In this document: piece by piece, positions 45,382-54,838 of the stretch
How positions within the stretch are numbered: the stretch's first letter is position 1
Layout of the letters: every line of letters begins with the position of its first letter
Assembly: GCF_030161115.1 (NCBI RefSeq)
Contig: NZ_BSPQ01000016.1
Coordinates: 62,001 to 126,000, forward strand
DNA: 64,000 nucleotides
Reading direction: 5' to 3'
Source of the DNA: Psychromonas marina
GTDB lineage: Bacteria; Pseudomonadota; Gammaproteobacteria; Enterobacterales; Psychromonadaceae
The notes under the pieces: model-generated
Databases searched by the model: none
What the model was told of the DNA's origin: nothing
Seen by the model: the letters and a program-made list of their open reading frames with translations, nothing else
Translations under genes and position numbers: made by a program

Positions 45382-46792
45382 CAGCTGAACCCTCCTTACT
45401 TACAGAGCTATTCATCGATACTGTTTTATATAAGTTAAAGACCATTATCAGTAACCCGAATACAAAACACGCACCACCAAAAAATCGAACAAATAACCAT
45501 GGAGCTTTGAAATCCATCGCTTCAACAAAGCTATAGACAAGCGAACCATTCTCTTGTTGTGCTAACCACATATAACCTTCACCGATACCAGCAACCCAAA
45601 GGGCAATCGCGTACAGTGCGATACCGATATGTGCTAGCCAAAAATGCAATTTAATCAGTTTGTTCGACCAAAGTTGCTCTTTACCCCAAAGTCTTGGAAT
45701 AAAGTAATAGAACATCGCAATGGCAGACATACCCACCCAGCCTAAAGCTGCAGAGTGCACATGGCCGATAATCCACTCGGTATTATGTGCGATCATATTA
45801 AACCAGCGTATTGCTAGTAATGGACCTTCAAGTGTCGCTAGGCAGTAGTAGAGAATCGCTGACATGAAAAACAGCATAATATAGTCCGTTTTTAGCTTCT
45901 CTTTGTTTTGTAATAGCGTCATCGCGCTGTTAAATGCCCCGGCCCATGAAGGTAACCAGAGAATAAGTGACATCACAATACCTATGTTTTGTACCCACAC
46001 AGGAACGGATGAATAAACTAAGTGATGTGTTCCTGCCCAAGTATAAAAGCCAACTAACCCCCAGAAATGTATGACTGATAAGCGGTAGGAGTATATGGGA
46101 CGCTCTGAAACCTTAGGGATGAAGTAGTAGTTCATGCCAATCACACCAGCCGTGAGGAGAAAACCAACTGCATTATGTCCCCACCACCATTGTACAATGG
46201 CATCTTGAGCCCCTGAAAAGACCGAGTATGACTTGGTTAATGATACTGGCATTGCTAAGTTGTTGATAACGAATATAAGTGTGACAACAATAATGAATGC
46301 ACCATAAAACCAATTAGAAACGAAAATGTGGTGTACTTTTCGTTTCGCTATTGTGCCAAAAAATAATATTGCATAAAGCACCCAAACTAAACCGATAAGT
46401 AAGTCGATAGGCCACTCTAATTCGGCATATTCCTTGGTCGACGTATATCCTAAAGGTAGTGTAATTAGTGCGAGTAGTAGCACTAACTGCCATCCCCAAA
46501 ATACCATCCATGATAAGCTTTTGTTAAATAGCCTTGTTTGGCCTGTTCGTTGTACTATGTATAACGATGTTCCCATTAACATATTAACCACAAAACCGAA
46601 GATAACCCCTGAAGTATGCAGCGGTCTTAATCTTCCAAACTGTATATATTCAGAATCAAAATTAAGTACTGGCCAATATAGTTGAGCCGCCAGCATTACC
46701 CCAATTAACATGCCTGCAATAGACCATGCGACTGCTGCTATAATGAAATATTTAACGACCTTGATATCATACTTATCCATCCCTGATGACAT
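45374..46792 (-). CDS. ccoN: cbb3-type cytochrome oxidase catalytic subunit I
   Basis: This 472-residue subunit has about twelve membrane segments and the heme-copper oxidase histidines: LRPLHTSGVIFGF (low-spin heme), WWGHNAVGF and GTHHLVYSS (CuB), and IIGHVHSAALGWVGM (hemes). CcoN reduces oxygen at high affinity and pumps protons. The start has GGAAGAGGAA about 6 nt upstream. It is preceded in the operon by a small cytochrome c gene and followed by ccoO and the fused ccoP. Copper and heme assembly genes (ccoGHIS) are not nearby. Confidence 0.96.
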   Translation of the reverse strand: MSSGMDKYDIKVVKYFIIAAVAWSIAGMLIGVMLAAQLYWPVLNFDSEYIQFGRLRPLHTSGVIFGFVVNMLMGTSLYIVQRTGQTRLFNKSLSWMVFWGWQLVLLLALITLPLGYTSTKEYAELEWPIDLLIGLVWVLYAILFFGTIAKRKVHHIFVSNWFYGAFIIVVTLIFVINNLAMPVSLTKSYSVFSGAQDAIVQWWWGHNAVGFLLTAGVIGMNYYFIPKVSERPIYSYRLSVIHFWGLVGFYTWAGTHHLVYSSVPVWVQNIGIVMSLILWLPSWAGAFNSAMTLLQNKEKLKTDYIMLFFMSAILYYCLATLEGPLLAIRWFNMIAHNTEWIIGHVHSAALGWVGMSAIAMFYYFIPRLWGKEQLWSNKLIKLHFWLAHIGIALYAIALWVAGIGEGYMWLAQQENGSLVYSFVEAMDFKAPWLFVRFFGGACFVFGLLIMVFNLYKTVSMNSSVSKEGSADA

Positions 46793-46795
46793 ATG

Positions 46796-47128
46796 TTATT
46801 CCTCTTCCTTTGGTGTACCAAGCACAGAGAAGTAATAGGCAATATCTTTAATATCTTGATCGGATAAGGCATCCGCTTGCTGTTGCATTAAAATAGCTAA
46901 ACCGCTATTTCTTTGGCGTGTCTGGTAATCTTTCAGGGAGGAGATCAAATAGCCAACTTTCTGACCGCGTAGGTTAGGGTAGGGATCAATATTAGAAATA
47001 CCATCTTCGCCATGGCAAGTCATACACACTTTAGCTTTTTGCTTGCCAACTTCAAAAGAAGGGGAATAGTCAGCTTTCGCACCTAGTGAAATTAACAGGG
47101 TGAGCACTAACAAGGTGATTGCTTTCAT
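46796..47128 (-). CDS. small periplasmic cytochrome c (class I, monoheme)
   Basis: This 110-residue protein has a signal peptide ending around GAKA (residues 16-19) and one heme site CMTCH (about 35-39) with the following stretch GEDGISN; a later methionine (ILMQQQ) may be the axial ligand. It resembles soluble cytochrome c4/c5-type carriers. As the first gene of the cbb3 operon, ending 3 bp before ccoN, it may be the soluble electron donor. The acidic C-terminus (KEEE) is unremarkable. Confidence 0.9.
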   Translation of the reverse strand: MKAITLLVLTLLISLGAKADYSPSFEVGKQKAKVCMTCHGEDGISNIDPYPNLRGQKVGYLISSLKDYQTRQRNSGLAILMQQQADALSDQDIKDIAYYFSVLGTPKEEE

Positions 47129-47303
47129 AAGTGTATCTCTTAGTTTTCAATACTATTAAAACTAGACTAAGCAATTTTTTTTACAACTTTTATGTCAATA
47201 TAATATTTATTTAGCCTGATTGAACAGTGATTACTGTTAGTTCTATGGCAATTAACTGAGTGCCATTTTCAATGGGGATGTCACTTTGGCATTTTTTATA
47301 AAG

Positions 47304-47819
47304 TTATTTTGATATGACCAAAATAACTTCACCAACAGTGATCCCCCATTTTTTTATGTAACTGCGATTGATTACGACTTGCTCATCTATTTGGTATAAC
47401 CAATCATCAAAAGTCACGCGATAGATACTGTCGTCAACTGTAAGGTCGAGTTGATAATCCCAATGTAATGCAAAACCAGCACTTTGCCCTTGTGCTTCAC
47501 CGACAATATCACCTGCTGTCCCTGTATAACGACCGTCTGCTAGTTTATTGATAATCCATGTTCTTTCTGTTTTTTCACCGTCATCAAAAACAAACCACTC
47601 TGCTAATGTACCTTGGGTGTTTTCCCAGCTGCCTATCATCTCGACACTAAAGCGTCGCGTTACGGTGCCGGATCTATCGAGCACAATCCCCTTTGCTTGT
47701 AGTGGACCATTAAAAAAGGTTTTTACATCAAATTCGGGATTACTATTGTTGTAATCAGTTAGGTTTTGACTGCAGGCCGTTAGCATTAAGCTTGAAATTA
47801 TAATCAACAATGTTTTCAT
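47304..47819 (-). CDS. DUF3833 lipoprotein
   Basis: This 171-residue protein has a lipoprotein signal (MKTLLIIISSLMLTAC, lipobox cysteine at residue 16) and a beta-rich lipocalin-like domain with the DUF3833 features VKTFFNGPLQAKGIV near residue 32 and GEAQGQSAGFALHWDY near 105. It is probably anchored in the outer membrane. It ends the 12-gene ChrR operon; AGGGGAATAAA, overlapping the previous stop, is its ribosome site. The function of DUF3833 is not known; lipid binding or handling is a reasonable guess. Confidence 0.85.
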   Translation of the reverse strand: MKTLLIIISSLMLTACSQNLTDYNNSNPEFDVKTFFNGPLQAKGIVLDRSGTVTRRFSVEMIGSWENTQGTLAEWFVFDDGEKTERTWIINKLADGRYTGTAGDIVGEAQGQSAGFALHWDYQLDLTVDDSIYRVTFDDWLYQIDEQVVINRSYIKKWGITVGEVILVISK

Positions 47820-47820
47820 T

Positions 47821-48375
47821 TTATTCCCCTAATAATTGTTGGCGAAGCTTAGGCTCACTGGTGTTTTTGGATAACCAAATAGATAAAAAAGCTTCGGCAA
47901 ACTGTTGGTTATCAACGCCTCCCAATAACTTATTATTATGATAAAAATAACCGCTACCATCATCTTCAACCATAAACAGGAGTTGATCGCCTTTTTTGAT
48001 GTCAGGCCACAAATTATCGAGCTGATTTAACCAACCGTTATATTGTGTATTGTTGAAAGCTAATTTTTGCCACTCTTTTTCAGTCGCACTAATGAGATGA
48101 TCTTTATCGATATCTTTTTGATAAATGATGTTTAGCGCTTGCGGATATTGTGCTTGTTTATAATCACCCGTTGGGCTGTAAAGTGAGGCTTGGTAGAGAT
48201 CGATAAATAACCAAGACATCTCGCCCTGTCCAACCATTTTTAAATCCTGAGTAAGGTGAGAGCTCGCACTGCTAAAGTTACTTGTCATCAACAGCGTAAT
48301 AACAAGTACAAAATGGGAAGATGGTTTGACTATTTTATTGCAAATTGTCGCTAACATTTTGGTTAATATTTTCAT
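47821..48375 (-). CDS. chalcone isomerase-like periplasmic protein
   Basis: This protein of about 184 residues has a hydrophobic signal (about residues 20-40) and the stretch LTQDLKMVGQGEMSWLFIDLYQASLYSP, which fits the chalcone isomerase-like fold family found in bacteria with DUF3833 and DUF2878 genes. Related folds bind fatty acids, so a lipid role is plausible but unproven. I use the ATG at 48375; a GTG at 48378 and an ATG further in are also possible. The gene overlaps the DUF2878 gene by about 40 bp. Confidence 0.75.
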   Translation of the reverse strand: MKILTKMLATICNKIVKPSSHFVLVITLLMTSNFSSASSHLTQDLKMVGQGEMSWLFIDLYQASLYSPTGDYKQAQYPQALNIIYQKDIDKDHLISATEKEWQKLAFNNTQYNGWLNQLDNLWPDIKKGDQLLFMVEDDGSGYFYHNNKLLGGVDNQQFAEAFLSIWLSKNTSEPKLRQQLLGE

Positions 48376-48889
48376 CACAGAACACCCTATTAAATAATGC
48401 TATTTCTATATATACGGGTAATAGGGTTGCCCAGATCACAGCCATTGAAAATAAACTAAGGGTTAGATTTTGGTGTAATGTTACCGCGCCAAATTGCGCG
48501 CCTGCATAATAGCTCAAAGTACCAAAAATGGCGCCGAACAGTATGCGTCCGTAACCAGGTAAGTTACTCAGCCAGCTCATGCCATGGTTTAAAGCAAGGG
48601 CGAAGTGAGCCCATAATAAAATTAACCAGACCGGAATGAACAGCGTTTCAGGAAAGATATAAATGCCTAAAAAGGTCAGTAAGAAATCACCTAATGAGCC
48701 GAGTAGAGTAATACCAAGCATTGTTAATAGGTCTGCCTCTCGAGTTGGTGTGAGCAAAAAATGCAAGCACAATGATATAAGCAACAGAGTCATGGTTTGT
48801 TCGGTATAAAAAACAGCGACAAACCAAATAACCTGAAACCAGATAAAATTAATCCAAGAAAATAGTTTTTTATTGAGTGCTATCTTCAT
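48335..48889 (-). CDS. DUF2878 integral membrane protein
   Basis: This 184-residue protein is made almost entirely of membrane helices (five or six), with the tryptophan-rich N-terminus WINFIWFQVIWFVAVF and a central LLWAHFALALNHGMSWL. These features fit DUF2878. It lies 63 bp after the Cfa-like gene and overlaps the next gene. The family is regularly found with RpoE/ChrR-controlled genes in gammaproteobacteria. Its function is unknown. Confidence 0.85.
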   Translation of the reverse strand: MKIALNKKLFSWINFIWFQVIWFVAVFYTEQTMTLLLISLCLHFLLTPTREADLLTMLGITLLGSLGDFLLTFLGIYIFPETLFIPVWLILLWAHFALALNHGMSWLSNLPGYGRILFGAIFGTLSYYAGAQFGAVTLHQNLTLSLFSMAVIWATLLPVYIEIALFNRVFCDENINQNVSDNLQ

Positions 48890-48952
48890 CGTTAACTCCT
48901 GTTGCTTAATACATACGGTGCTGTGGTGATACTTTTGATAGCTGAACTATTG

Positions 48953-50197
48953 TTAGCAATCACGATAATCAGGCTTCGCTGCGATTAAATGCACCGTGCT
49001 GATTCGGCGTTCCAAGAATGCCCCCTCACAATAGCTAAAATAAAACTTCCACAGGCGGATGAAGTTATCATCGTAGCCCAACTGTTTTACTTTTTCTAAT
49101 GCACCATCGAAGCGTTGATGCCAATGATTAAGCGTTTTTGCGTAGTCTTGGCCAATATCATGTAGCCCGGTTACCACCATATCGGTTTTATTGCTGACTT
49201 TATCTGTCATCACGTTGATCGAAGGTAAGCAACCGCCTGGGAAGATATAACGCTGTATAAAATCGACGCCTTTACGGTAGCTATGGTAACGCTGATCGGA
49301 AATAGTGATCGCTTGAATGAGCATCTTGCCATGTGGCTTAAGGTGCTTATTACAGGTTTCAAAAAAACTTGAAAGGTATTCATGTCCTACCGCTTCAATC
49401 ATCTCTATTGAGACCAATTTATCGTATTGCCCCTCAAGTTGGCGATAATCCTTTTTAAGTAGCGTGATTTTGTCGTTTAGTCCGAGTGCTTCGACACGTG
49501 CTTTAGTGTAATCATATTGTGCGTCAGAGATAGTGGTAGTAGTGACTTGCACGTCATAATGTTGCGCCGCATAAATAGCCAATGCGCCCCAGCCTGTGCC
49601 TATTTCTAATAATGTTTCTCCTGCTTTTAGGTCTAAGCGCTGACAGATAGTCTCTAGTTTATGCAGTTGTGCTTGCTCTAGGTCGGCGTTGTTATCTGGG
49701 TAGATAGCACTTGAATAAAGCATCTCTTTATCCAGAAATTGTTCATACATATCATTACCTAGGTCATAATGCTCTAAAATGTTTTTCTTAGATCCAGACT
49801 GAGTATTCTTACGTGCGCGATGATAAAACCAACTTGGAATCGCCATAAAGCGTGCAAAGCGCTTCTCTAATTTATCCAGTGCTGACTGTTCACGTGCTAA
49901 TACTTGAATCACTTTGGTCAAATCAGGGCTGCTCCATAAACCTTGTATGTAAGCTTCACCCGCACCAATGCTGCCACCTAGTAACATTTTTGTGTAACAG
50001 CTTAGATCATGAATAATGATTTTTGCGTGTAATTTGGCTTGGCTATTTCCTAAATGAAACTGTTCATGTTGCTCTTCAAAGGTGAGGTAGCTATTTTTCA
50101 TGTCACCTAAAAATGAGATGATTAACTTTTTAGCCGTTTTATCAAACAATCCGATTGAGCTGTCGCTATTGGTTAATGCTAGATTTTCAGTTGGCAT
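48953..50197 (-). CDS. Cfa-family SAM-dependent fatty acid methyltransferase
   Basis: This 414-residue enzyme of the cyclopropane-fatty-acid synthase family has the SAM site LLEIGTGWGALAIYAAQHY near residue 185, EHYDLGNDMYEQFLDKEMLYSSA around 145, and the lipid-pocket region IEMIEAVGHEYLSSFF. It methylates an unsaturated acyl chain in membrane phospholipid. With the flavoprotein and DUF1365 genes next to it, it could be the methyltransferase (UfaM-like) of methylated or furan fatty acid synthesis rather than true cyclopropane synthesis. I choose the ATG at 50197, with AAAGGAG upstream. Confidence 0.88.
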   Translation of the reverse strand: MPTENLALTNSDSSIGLFDKTAKKLIISFLGDMKNSYLTFEEQHEQFHLGNSQAKLHAKIIIHDLSCYTKMLLGGSIGAGEAYIQGLWSSPDLTKVIQVLAREQSALDKLEKRFARFMAIPSWFYHRARKNTQSGSKKNILEHYDLGNDMYEQFLDKEMLYSSAIYPDNNADLEQAQLHKLETICQRLDLKAGETLLEIGTGWGALAIYAAQHYDVQVTTTTISDAQYDYTKARVEALGLNDKITLLKKDYRQLEGQYDKLVSIEMIEAVGHEYLSSFFETCNKHLKPHGKMLIQAITISDQRYHSYRKGVDFIQRYIFPGGCLPSINVMTDKVSNKTDMVVTGLHDIGQDYAKTLNHWHQRFDGALEKVKQLGYDDNFIRLWKFYFSYCEGAFLERRISTVHLIAAKPDYRDC

Positions 50198-50945
50198 TGC
50201 TTTTCTCCTTTTTTGAGTGCGCAATATAAGGCACACCTTTTATATATAATTTGAGTGCTTGCCAATAGATGCCTAGTACTGTTTTTAGGGTCATCATCGG
50301 AATCGCTAATAGATTTTTGAGCAAATTATTATTGGTAAATTCTTGTCGAGTCATCGCGACACTAGCGATAAATAGTTTCTTTTGTTCATGGTGAAGCGAA
50401 AAATTTTCTATGCTCAATGAAAGTTGCTCTGCAGGGGCTTTAATGCGCCAGTGATATTTCATGTCGAGATCCATAAATGGGGAAACATGGAATGTTTTTT
50501 CACATTGTTGTTCACTGGCCATATCAATCAGGTAATACTGGCGCTCATTCCAAGGTGTATTGCTTACCTCGGCGAGTAAATAAATTAAGTTGCCCTGTTG
50601 GTCATAACAGTAATAGCTATTGATAGGGCTAAAATAGAGACCAAAACAACGCATCTGTCCAACAAATAACACTCTTCCTGGTTGGCGATGTCCACCTAAT
50701 TCAGTGACTTTATTCCATACATCCTGTTTGCTTATCTGTTTTTTGTTGTACAGGTAATCTGCACCACAAAAACGCAGTGGGGCAAAGCTATCGGTTTTAA
50801 AGTAACGTCCCATTTTATTTAGCGTTGGCAGTTCATCAAGGTCGATCGCCAAAAAGAAGATGCGGTAGCTAAATTTATGTTTACGTGGGCTAAAGCGTTG
50901 ATGAAACACTTCGCCTTGATAAATACAGGAGTTGAGTTGGTTCAT
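50187..50945 (-). CDS. DUF1365 protein
   Basis: This 252-residue protein begins with the DUF1365 signature (SCIYQGEVFHQRFSPRKHKFSYRIF, about residues 5-30, then FLAIDLDELP), and NPINSYYCYD-like (SPINSYYCYDQQG) and FHVSPFMDLDMKYHW are also family features. DUF1365 genes almost always accompany the flavoprotein and Cfa-like genes. The role is unproven, perhaps acyl-chain oxidation or transfer. It overlaps the flavoprotein gene by 4 bp and the methyltransferase gene by 11 bp. Confidence 0.9.
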   Translation of the reverse strand: MNQLNSCIYQGEVFHQRFSPRKHKFSYRIFFLAIDLDELPTLNKMGRYFKTDSFAPLRFCGADYLYNKKQISKQDVWNKVTELGGHRQPGRVLFVGQMRCFGLYFSPINSYYCYDQQGNLIYLLAEVSNTPWNERQYYLIDMASEQQCEKTFHVSPFMDLDMKYHWRIKAPAEQLSLSIENFSLHHEQKKLFIASVAMTRQEFTNNNLLKNLLAIPMMTLKTVLGIYWQALKLYIKGVPYIAHSKKEKSNAN

Positions 50946-52198
50946 AACGTCACCCCAAAGCGCTTGCAGACATCTAATGCGCTATTAACACCATCTTCAT
51001 GGAAACCGTTATACCAATAGGCGCCCGCGAAATGGGTATGTTGTTGACCACAAATCAGTTCACGTTGCTGCTGTGCCGCTATGCTTTGAGCATTAAAGAT
51101 AGGGTGTTCGTATTGATATTTACCTAATACCTTTTCACTGCTAATGAGTTCAGTTTGGTTCAACGTGACGCAAAAATCAGGCGCGCCTTTTTTTAAGCAT
51201 TGCAGAATATTCATATTGTAAGTCAGTGCAGTAGGGCGCTGATTATCACTATTAAGGTGATAATTCCATGCAGCCCAAGCACCTCTTTTTTTCGGTAATA
51301 GGCTGATGTCTGTGTGTAGCACTACTTCATTATTTTGGTACTGCAGTCCGCCTAATACCTGTTTCTCATTGTCACTTATATCGTTTAGCATCTGCTTTGC
51401 TTGATTGCTATGACAGGCTAAAACGATCTCATCAAATTGCTGCCATGGGCCATTATTCACTTTTAGTTGAATACCACCCTCAATACGCTCAACGCTTGTG
51501 ACCGGTGAGTTAAGATGAATTTTATCTTGGAAGCTCTCGCATAAAGGCGCGACATATTGTTTGGAACCGCCTGGAATGACATACCATTGTGGTCGATTGG
51601 TGATACTCAATAATCCATGGTTATAAAAAAAGCGGATGAAGAAGTACAGTGGAAATGCCTCCATATCCTTTAAGCTAGATGACCAAATCGCAGCCCCCAT
51701 CGGTAAAATGTAGTGATTAGCGAAATAGTCATTAAAATTATTTTGCTGTAAGAAATCACCTAAGTTTTGCTGTTTATCTATCTTTTGGCTTAGCCATGCG
51801 TCATTGCATAAGCGATTAAAACGCAAGATTTGTTTAATCAGCATTAAAAACTTAGGGTTGAATAGATTACGTCGTTGCGCAAACAGACTATTAAGATTGG
51901 TGCCGCTGTATTCAAGCCCGCTATCTTGATTACTGACACTAAAGCTCATCTCTGTGGCTAAACGTCCCACGCCAATTTGTGCTAATAACTTTTCAAAATT
52001 TGGGTAGGTTCGATCATTAAAAACAATGAAACCTGTGTCAATCTGCCAAGACTCACCTGCGACAGTGACGGTTTTGGTTGCCGTATGGCCGCCAACATAT
52101 TCACCCGCTTCAAAGAGGGTAATATCATGTTCTTTATTAAGCAGGTAGGCACAAGTTAGGCCTGAAATACCACTGCCAACGATTGCAATTTTTTTCAT
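50942..52198 (-). CDS. FAD-dependent amine-oxidase-like flavoprotein
   Basis: This 418-residue flavoprotein starts with the FAD-binding motif (IAIVGSGISGLTCAYLL, residues 3-19) and EAGEYVGGHTATKTV, and resembles the amine oxidase/protoporphyrinogen-oxidase-like enzymes paired with Cfa-type genes. In Rhodobacter the RpoE/ChrR-linked relative acts on methylated unsaturated fatty acids (UfaD); that parallel is inferred. The start ATG at 52198 overlaps the SDR stop by 4 bp, and AAGGACG lies upstream; the open frame extends to 52234 inside the SDR gene. Confidence 0.85.
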   Translation of the reverse strand: MKKIAIVGSGISGLTCAYLLNKEHDITLFEAGEYVGGHTATKTVTVAGESWQIDTGFIVFNDRTYPNFEKLLAQIGVGRLATEMSFSVSNQDSGLEYSGTNLNSLFAQRRNLFNPKFLMLIKQILRFNRLCNDAWLSQKIDKQQNLGDFLQQNNFNDYFANHYILPMGAAIWSSSLKDMEAFPLYFFIRFFYNHGLLSITNRPQWYVIPGGSKQYVAPLCESFQDKIHLNSPVTSVERIEGGIQLKVNNGPWQQFDEIVLACHSNQAKQMLNDISDNEKQVLGGLQYQNNEVVLHTDISLLPKKRGAWAAWNYHLNSDNQRPTALTYNMNILQCLKKGAPDFCVTLNQTELISSEKVLGKYQYEHPIFNAQSIAAQQQRELICGQQHTHFAGAYWYNGFHEDGVNSALDVCKRFGVTL

Positions 52199-52917
52199 TT
52201 TTGTAACGTCCTTGCTGAAAACAGTTGCCACCAACTATCTGGCAGCAACGATAAGGTTTTTAGGATATAGGTAAATTTTTTTGGGAAATGGATATCAAAT
52301 GTGCGCTTTTGTAAGCCATTAACAATTTCTATCGCTGCTTGTTCTGCGCTTATTTGCATCGGCATTTTGAAATCATTTTTATCGGTTAATGGGGTTTTGA
52401 CAAATCCGGGACTGATTAAACTAACATCGATTTTCTGTGCCTTAAGGTCTAGTGCTAAGGTGCGTGCTAAATAAGCCACACCCGCTTTGCTTGCGCCATA
52501 GGCTTGGGCGCGGGAGAACGCGAGAAAGCTGGCACTAGATCCTACTAATGCTAATTGACCGCCAGTGGGGATTTTCGGAATCAGTGCGCCTAAGCAGTAG
52601 CCCATTGAAACTAAGTTGGTATTGATGACGCGGGCAAAAAGTTTTCCATCAAAATGTTTAGCATCATCGATATACTCACAACTACCCGCATTTAGGATGA
52701 CTAAATCCAACGCCGTTAAATGTTGGAGTTTTTCACTTACTTGCAACTCATCACAAAGGTCTACAGCAATAACGTCTATGTTTTGGTAGGTTGCCAATTG
52801 TGCTAATTTTTGTTCGTTGCGCCCACAAGCAATAATATGATGACCTTGCTTTTGATAGTTAAGACATAGTGCTTCACCAATACCTGAGGTTGCGCCTGTA
52901 ATAAGGATATTTTTCAT
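52195..52917 (-). CDS. short-chain dehydrogenase/reductase
   Basis: This 240-residue SDR has the cofactor site ITGATSGIGEALCL (residues 5-18), NAG (about 81-83) and the catalytic YGASK (Tyr-x3-Lys near 146-150), with the serine in LVGSSASFL. It oxidises or reduces an unknown alcohol/ketone with NAD(P). It is translationally coupled to its neighbours on both sides by 4-bp overlaps. Membership of the light-stress operon suggests a lipid-derived carbonyl substrate, which is inference. Confidence 0.92.
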   Translation of the reverse strand: MKNILITGATSGIGEALCLNYQKQGHHIIACGRNEQKLAQLATYQNIDVIAVDLCDELQVSEKLQHLTALDLVILNAGSCEYIDDAKHFDGKLFARVINTNLVSMGYCLGALIPKIPTGGQLALVGSSASFLAFSRAQAYGASKAGVAYLARTLALDLKAQKIDVSLISPGFVKTPLTDKNDFKMPMQISAEQAAIEIVNGLQKRTFDIHFPKKFTYILKTLSLLPDSWWQLFSARTLQK

Positions 52918-53339
52918 TTTCCAGCCCTCTTTTTAATACTTTTAATCACGGGGCCAACCACAGGCAACTGTTCATAAAGCATTTGACCTAAATCGAGGTA
53001 ATCACGGTGTTTATCTATTTTGTTTGAAAAGGTTAAATGAGAGCAGCCATCAACGGCTATTTTTTTACCGTTTTTGATTTTTTGATGGGAGTATTCCATG
53101 CGCCATACTAAGCAAGCTTCACCCGGCTGCTGAACAACATGGTTTATCTGAAAGTGGCAATATTCCATATTTTTGTAGAGGTTTTCAAAATACAGCGTCA
53201 GTGCGTCGATCCCTTTCACTTCATGAATAGGGTCAGTGAACAGCACATCGTCGCTATAAACCTCTTTCAAGCGTATTAAGTTATCTTTATTGAGGTTCTG
53301 ATATAACGTACAAAAATCGTCTAACAATGTGTTGTTCAT
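52914..53339 (-). CDS. SnoaL/NTF2-like domain protein
   Basis: This 141-residue protein has the cone-shaped NTF2/SnoaL pattern: an N-terminal helix (LLDDFCTLYQNLNKDNLI), DVLFTDPIHEVKGIDALTLYFENLY, and a beta-rich remainder with VWRMEYSH. Such proteins are small enzymes or binding proteins. I choose the ATG at 53339 (MNNTLLDDF), with AAGGATC upstream. It lies directly after the photolyase gene and overlaps the SDR gene by 4 bp. A short-lived lipid or stress product as ligand is only inference. Confidence 0.82.
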   Translation of the reverse strand: MNNTLLDDFCTLYQNLNKDNLIRLKEVYSDDVLFTDPIHEVKGIDALTLYFENLYKNMEYCHFQINHVVQQPGEACLVWRMEYSHQKIKNGKKIAVDGCSHLTFSNKIDKHRDYLDLGQMLYEQLPVVGPVIKSIKKRAGK

Positions 53340-53354
53340 CTTTGATCCTTTCAA

Positions 53355-54752
53355 TTACCCTTCTTGTTGTCCGGTCGCTTTGAGTACCGAGAAAGAGAGT
53401 AATGCGCGTTGCCTTGCAAATTTATGTTCAACAATTGCCTCAAAGGGCTGGTGTATCTGTTTATCGTTGAGCGCTTGTCGTTGCTGTAGTCGGTTGTTTA
53501 AATAGATACGAATGAACTTTCCATTTGGATCAAATCGTTGACTCTGTAAGGTAGGATTAAATATACGAAAATAGGGCTGTGCATCACATCCGGTACTTGC
53601 TGCCCACTGCCAGCCTCCATTATTTGATGCAAAATCACCATCGACTAAATGTTGTTTGAAATATTTTTCACCCCAACGCCAATCAATAAGCAGATGTTTG
53701 GTTAAAAAACTCGCGCATACCATACGTAGGCGATTGTGCATCCAGCCGGTTTGATTAAGCTGTTGCATCGCAGCATCTACGAGAGGGTAGCCTGTCTCGC
53801 CTGCGCACCATGCTTTGAAATCTTGCTTTGAATTTAACCATATAATATTTTTGGCCTTAGTATTGTAGTTTTCACCTTTTCCAATTCTAGGATTCAGTAC
53901 CATGATATGACGGTAAAATTCTCGCCATAGAATTTCATTTAGCCAGATCACTGGACCCGTCGCATTACCATCAAGCAGCGTAGGGAATGCTTGTAACAGG
54001 TAATAAACGCATTGCTTGGCACTAATAATGCCAAGTGCTAAGCAGGGGCCTAACTGTGAGGTTGCCGATAACGCGGGAAAGTCTCTATTTTGGTGGTAAT
54101 CTTCAACCTGAAAGTCGATGAATTTTTGCAATAGTTGGTAGGTATCACTTTCACTCGCGGGCCAAGCACTGCTCTCTTTTTTATCCAGTGCAATGGTAAT
54201 GCTTGGGTTTTCAATTGCTTTACCCTGTGCGGTGGGGGCTGGGTAGGGTTGTAGATTGACGCGATCACGTAATAATTTTAAACAGCAGTTTTTAAAAGGG
54301 GTAAAGACTTTATACATCTCGCCTTGCTGAGTGAGTACTTCACCGGGATTGATCAAGCAGTCTGCCTGATATAACTGCAGGCTCTGTTGACCATTTTGAT
54401 TAAATAGTTGCTGTACCGCAATATCACGATTTATCTCATCGACTTCAACTTCGCTGTTCGCATAGATATTGGTAATGTTATGTTGTTTGCAAAATTTCGA
54501 TAACTGCTGCGGTATATCAGCAAAGGTTTCAACTTCGATAACATGTAAAACAATACCTAGTTTTCCTAAGCCATGACTTAAATGATTTAATGCGCGTTGC
54601 ATCAAGTCGATTTGAATGGGGGCAACATCATGCTGTTGCCATTGTGACGGTGTGACAAAATAGATTGCGGCAGCAGGGCCATTTAAACAACATTGGTGAA
54701 GTGCCGGATTATCATTGAGGCGTAAATCTTTACGAAACCACATTAACTGCAT
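53355..54752 (-). CDS. phrB: deoxyribodipyrimidine photolyase
   Basis: This 465-residue class I CPD photolyase (E. coli PhrB 472) repairs cyclobutane pyrimidine dimers using blue light. It begins LMWFRKDLRLNDNPAL, and the FAD-binding C-terminal half has LNEILWREFYRHIM, TGYPLVDAAMQQL, TGWMHNRLRM, and NGGWQWAASTGCDAQPYFRIFNP, including conserved tryptophans of the electron-transfer path. AAGGAAATTTTGA precedes the ATG. Placement in the ChrR operon fits light-induced expression. Confidence 0.95.
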   Translation of the reverse strand: MQLMWFRKDLRLNDNPALHQCCLNGPAAAIYFVTPSQWQQHDVAPIQIDLMQRALNHLSHGLGKLGIVLHVIEVETFADIPQQLSKFCKQHNITNIYANSEVEVDEINRDIAVQQLFNQNGQQSLQLYQADCLINPGEVLTQQGEMYKVFTPFKNCCLKLLRDRVNLQPYPAPTAQGKAIENPSITIALDKKESSAWPASESDTYQLLQKFIDFQVEDYHQNRDFPALSATSQLGPCLALGIISAKQCVYYLLQAFPTLLDGNATGPVIWLNEILWREFYRHIMVLNPRIGKGENYNTKAKNIIWLNSKQDFKAWCAGETGYPLVDAAMQQLNQTGWMHNRLRMVCASFLTKHLLIDWRWGEKYFKQHLVDGDFASNNGGWQWAASTGCDAQPYFRIFNPTLQSQRFDPNGKFIRIYLNNRLQQRQALNDKQIHQPFEAIVEHKFARQRALLSFSVLKATGQQEG

Positions 54753-54838
54753 TCAAAATTTCCTTATTCGAGCTTTGCGTACCTAGCTTCGAGCATCGAA
54801 TTTTGTAGTTCGTTGCTCGCAACTCCTAGTCCGCAGGC

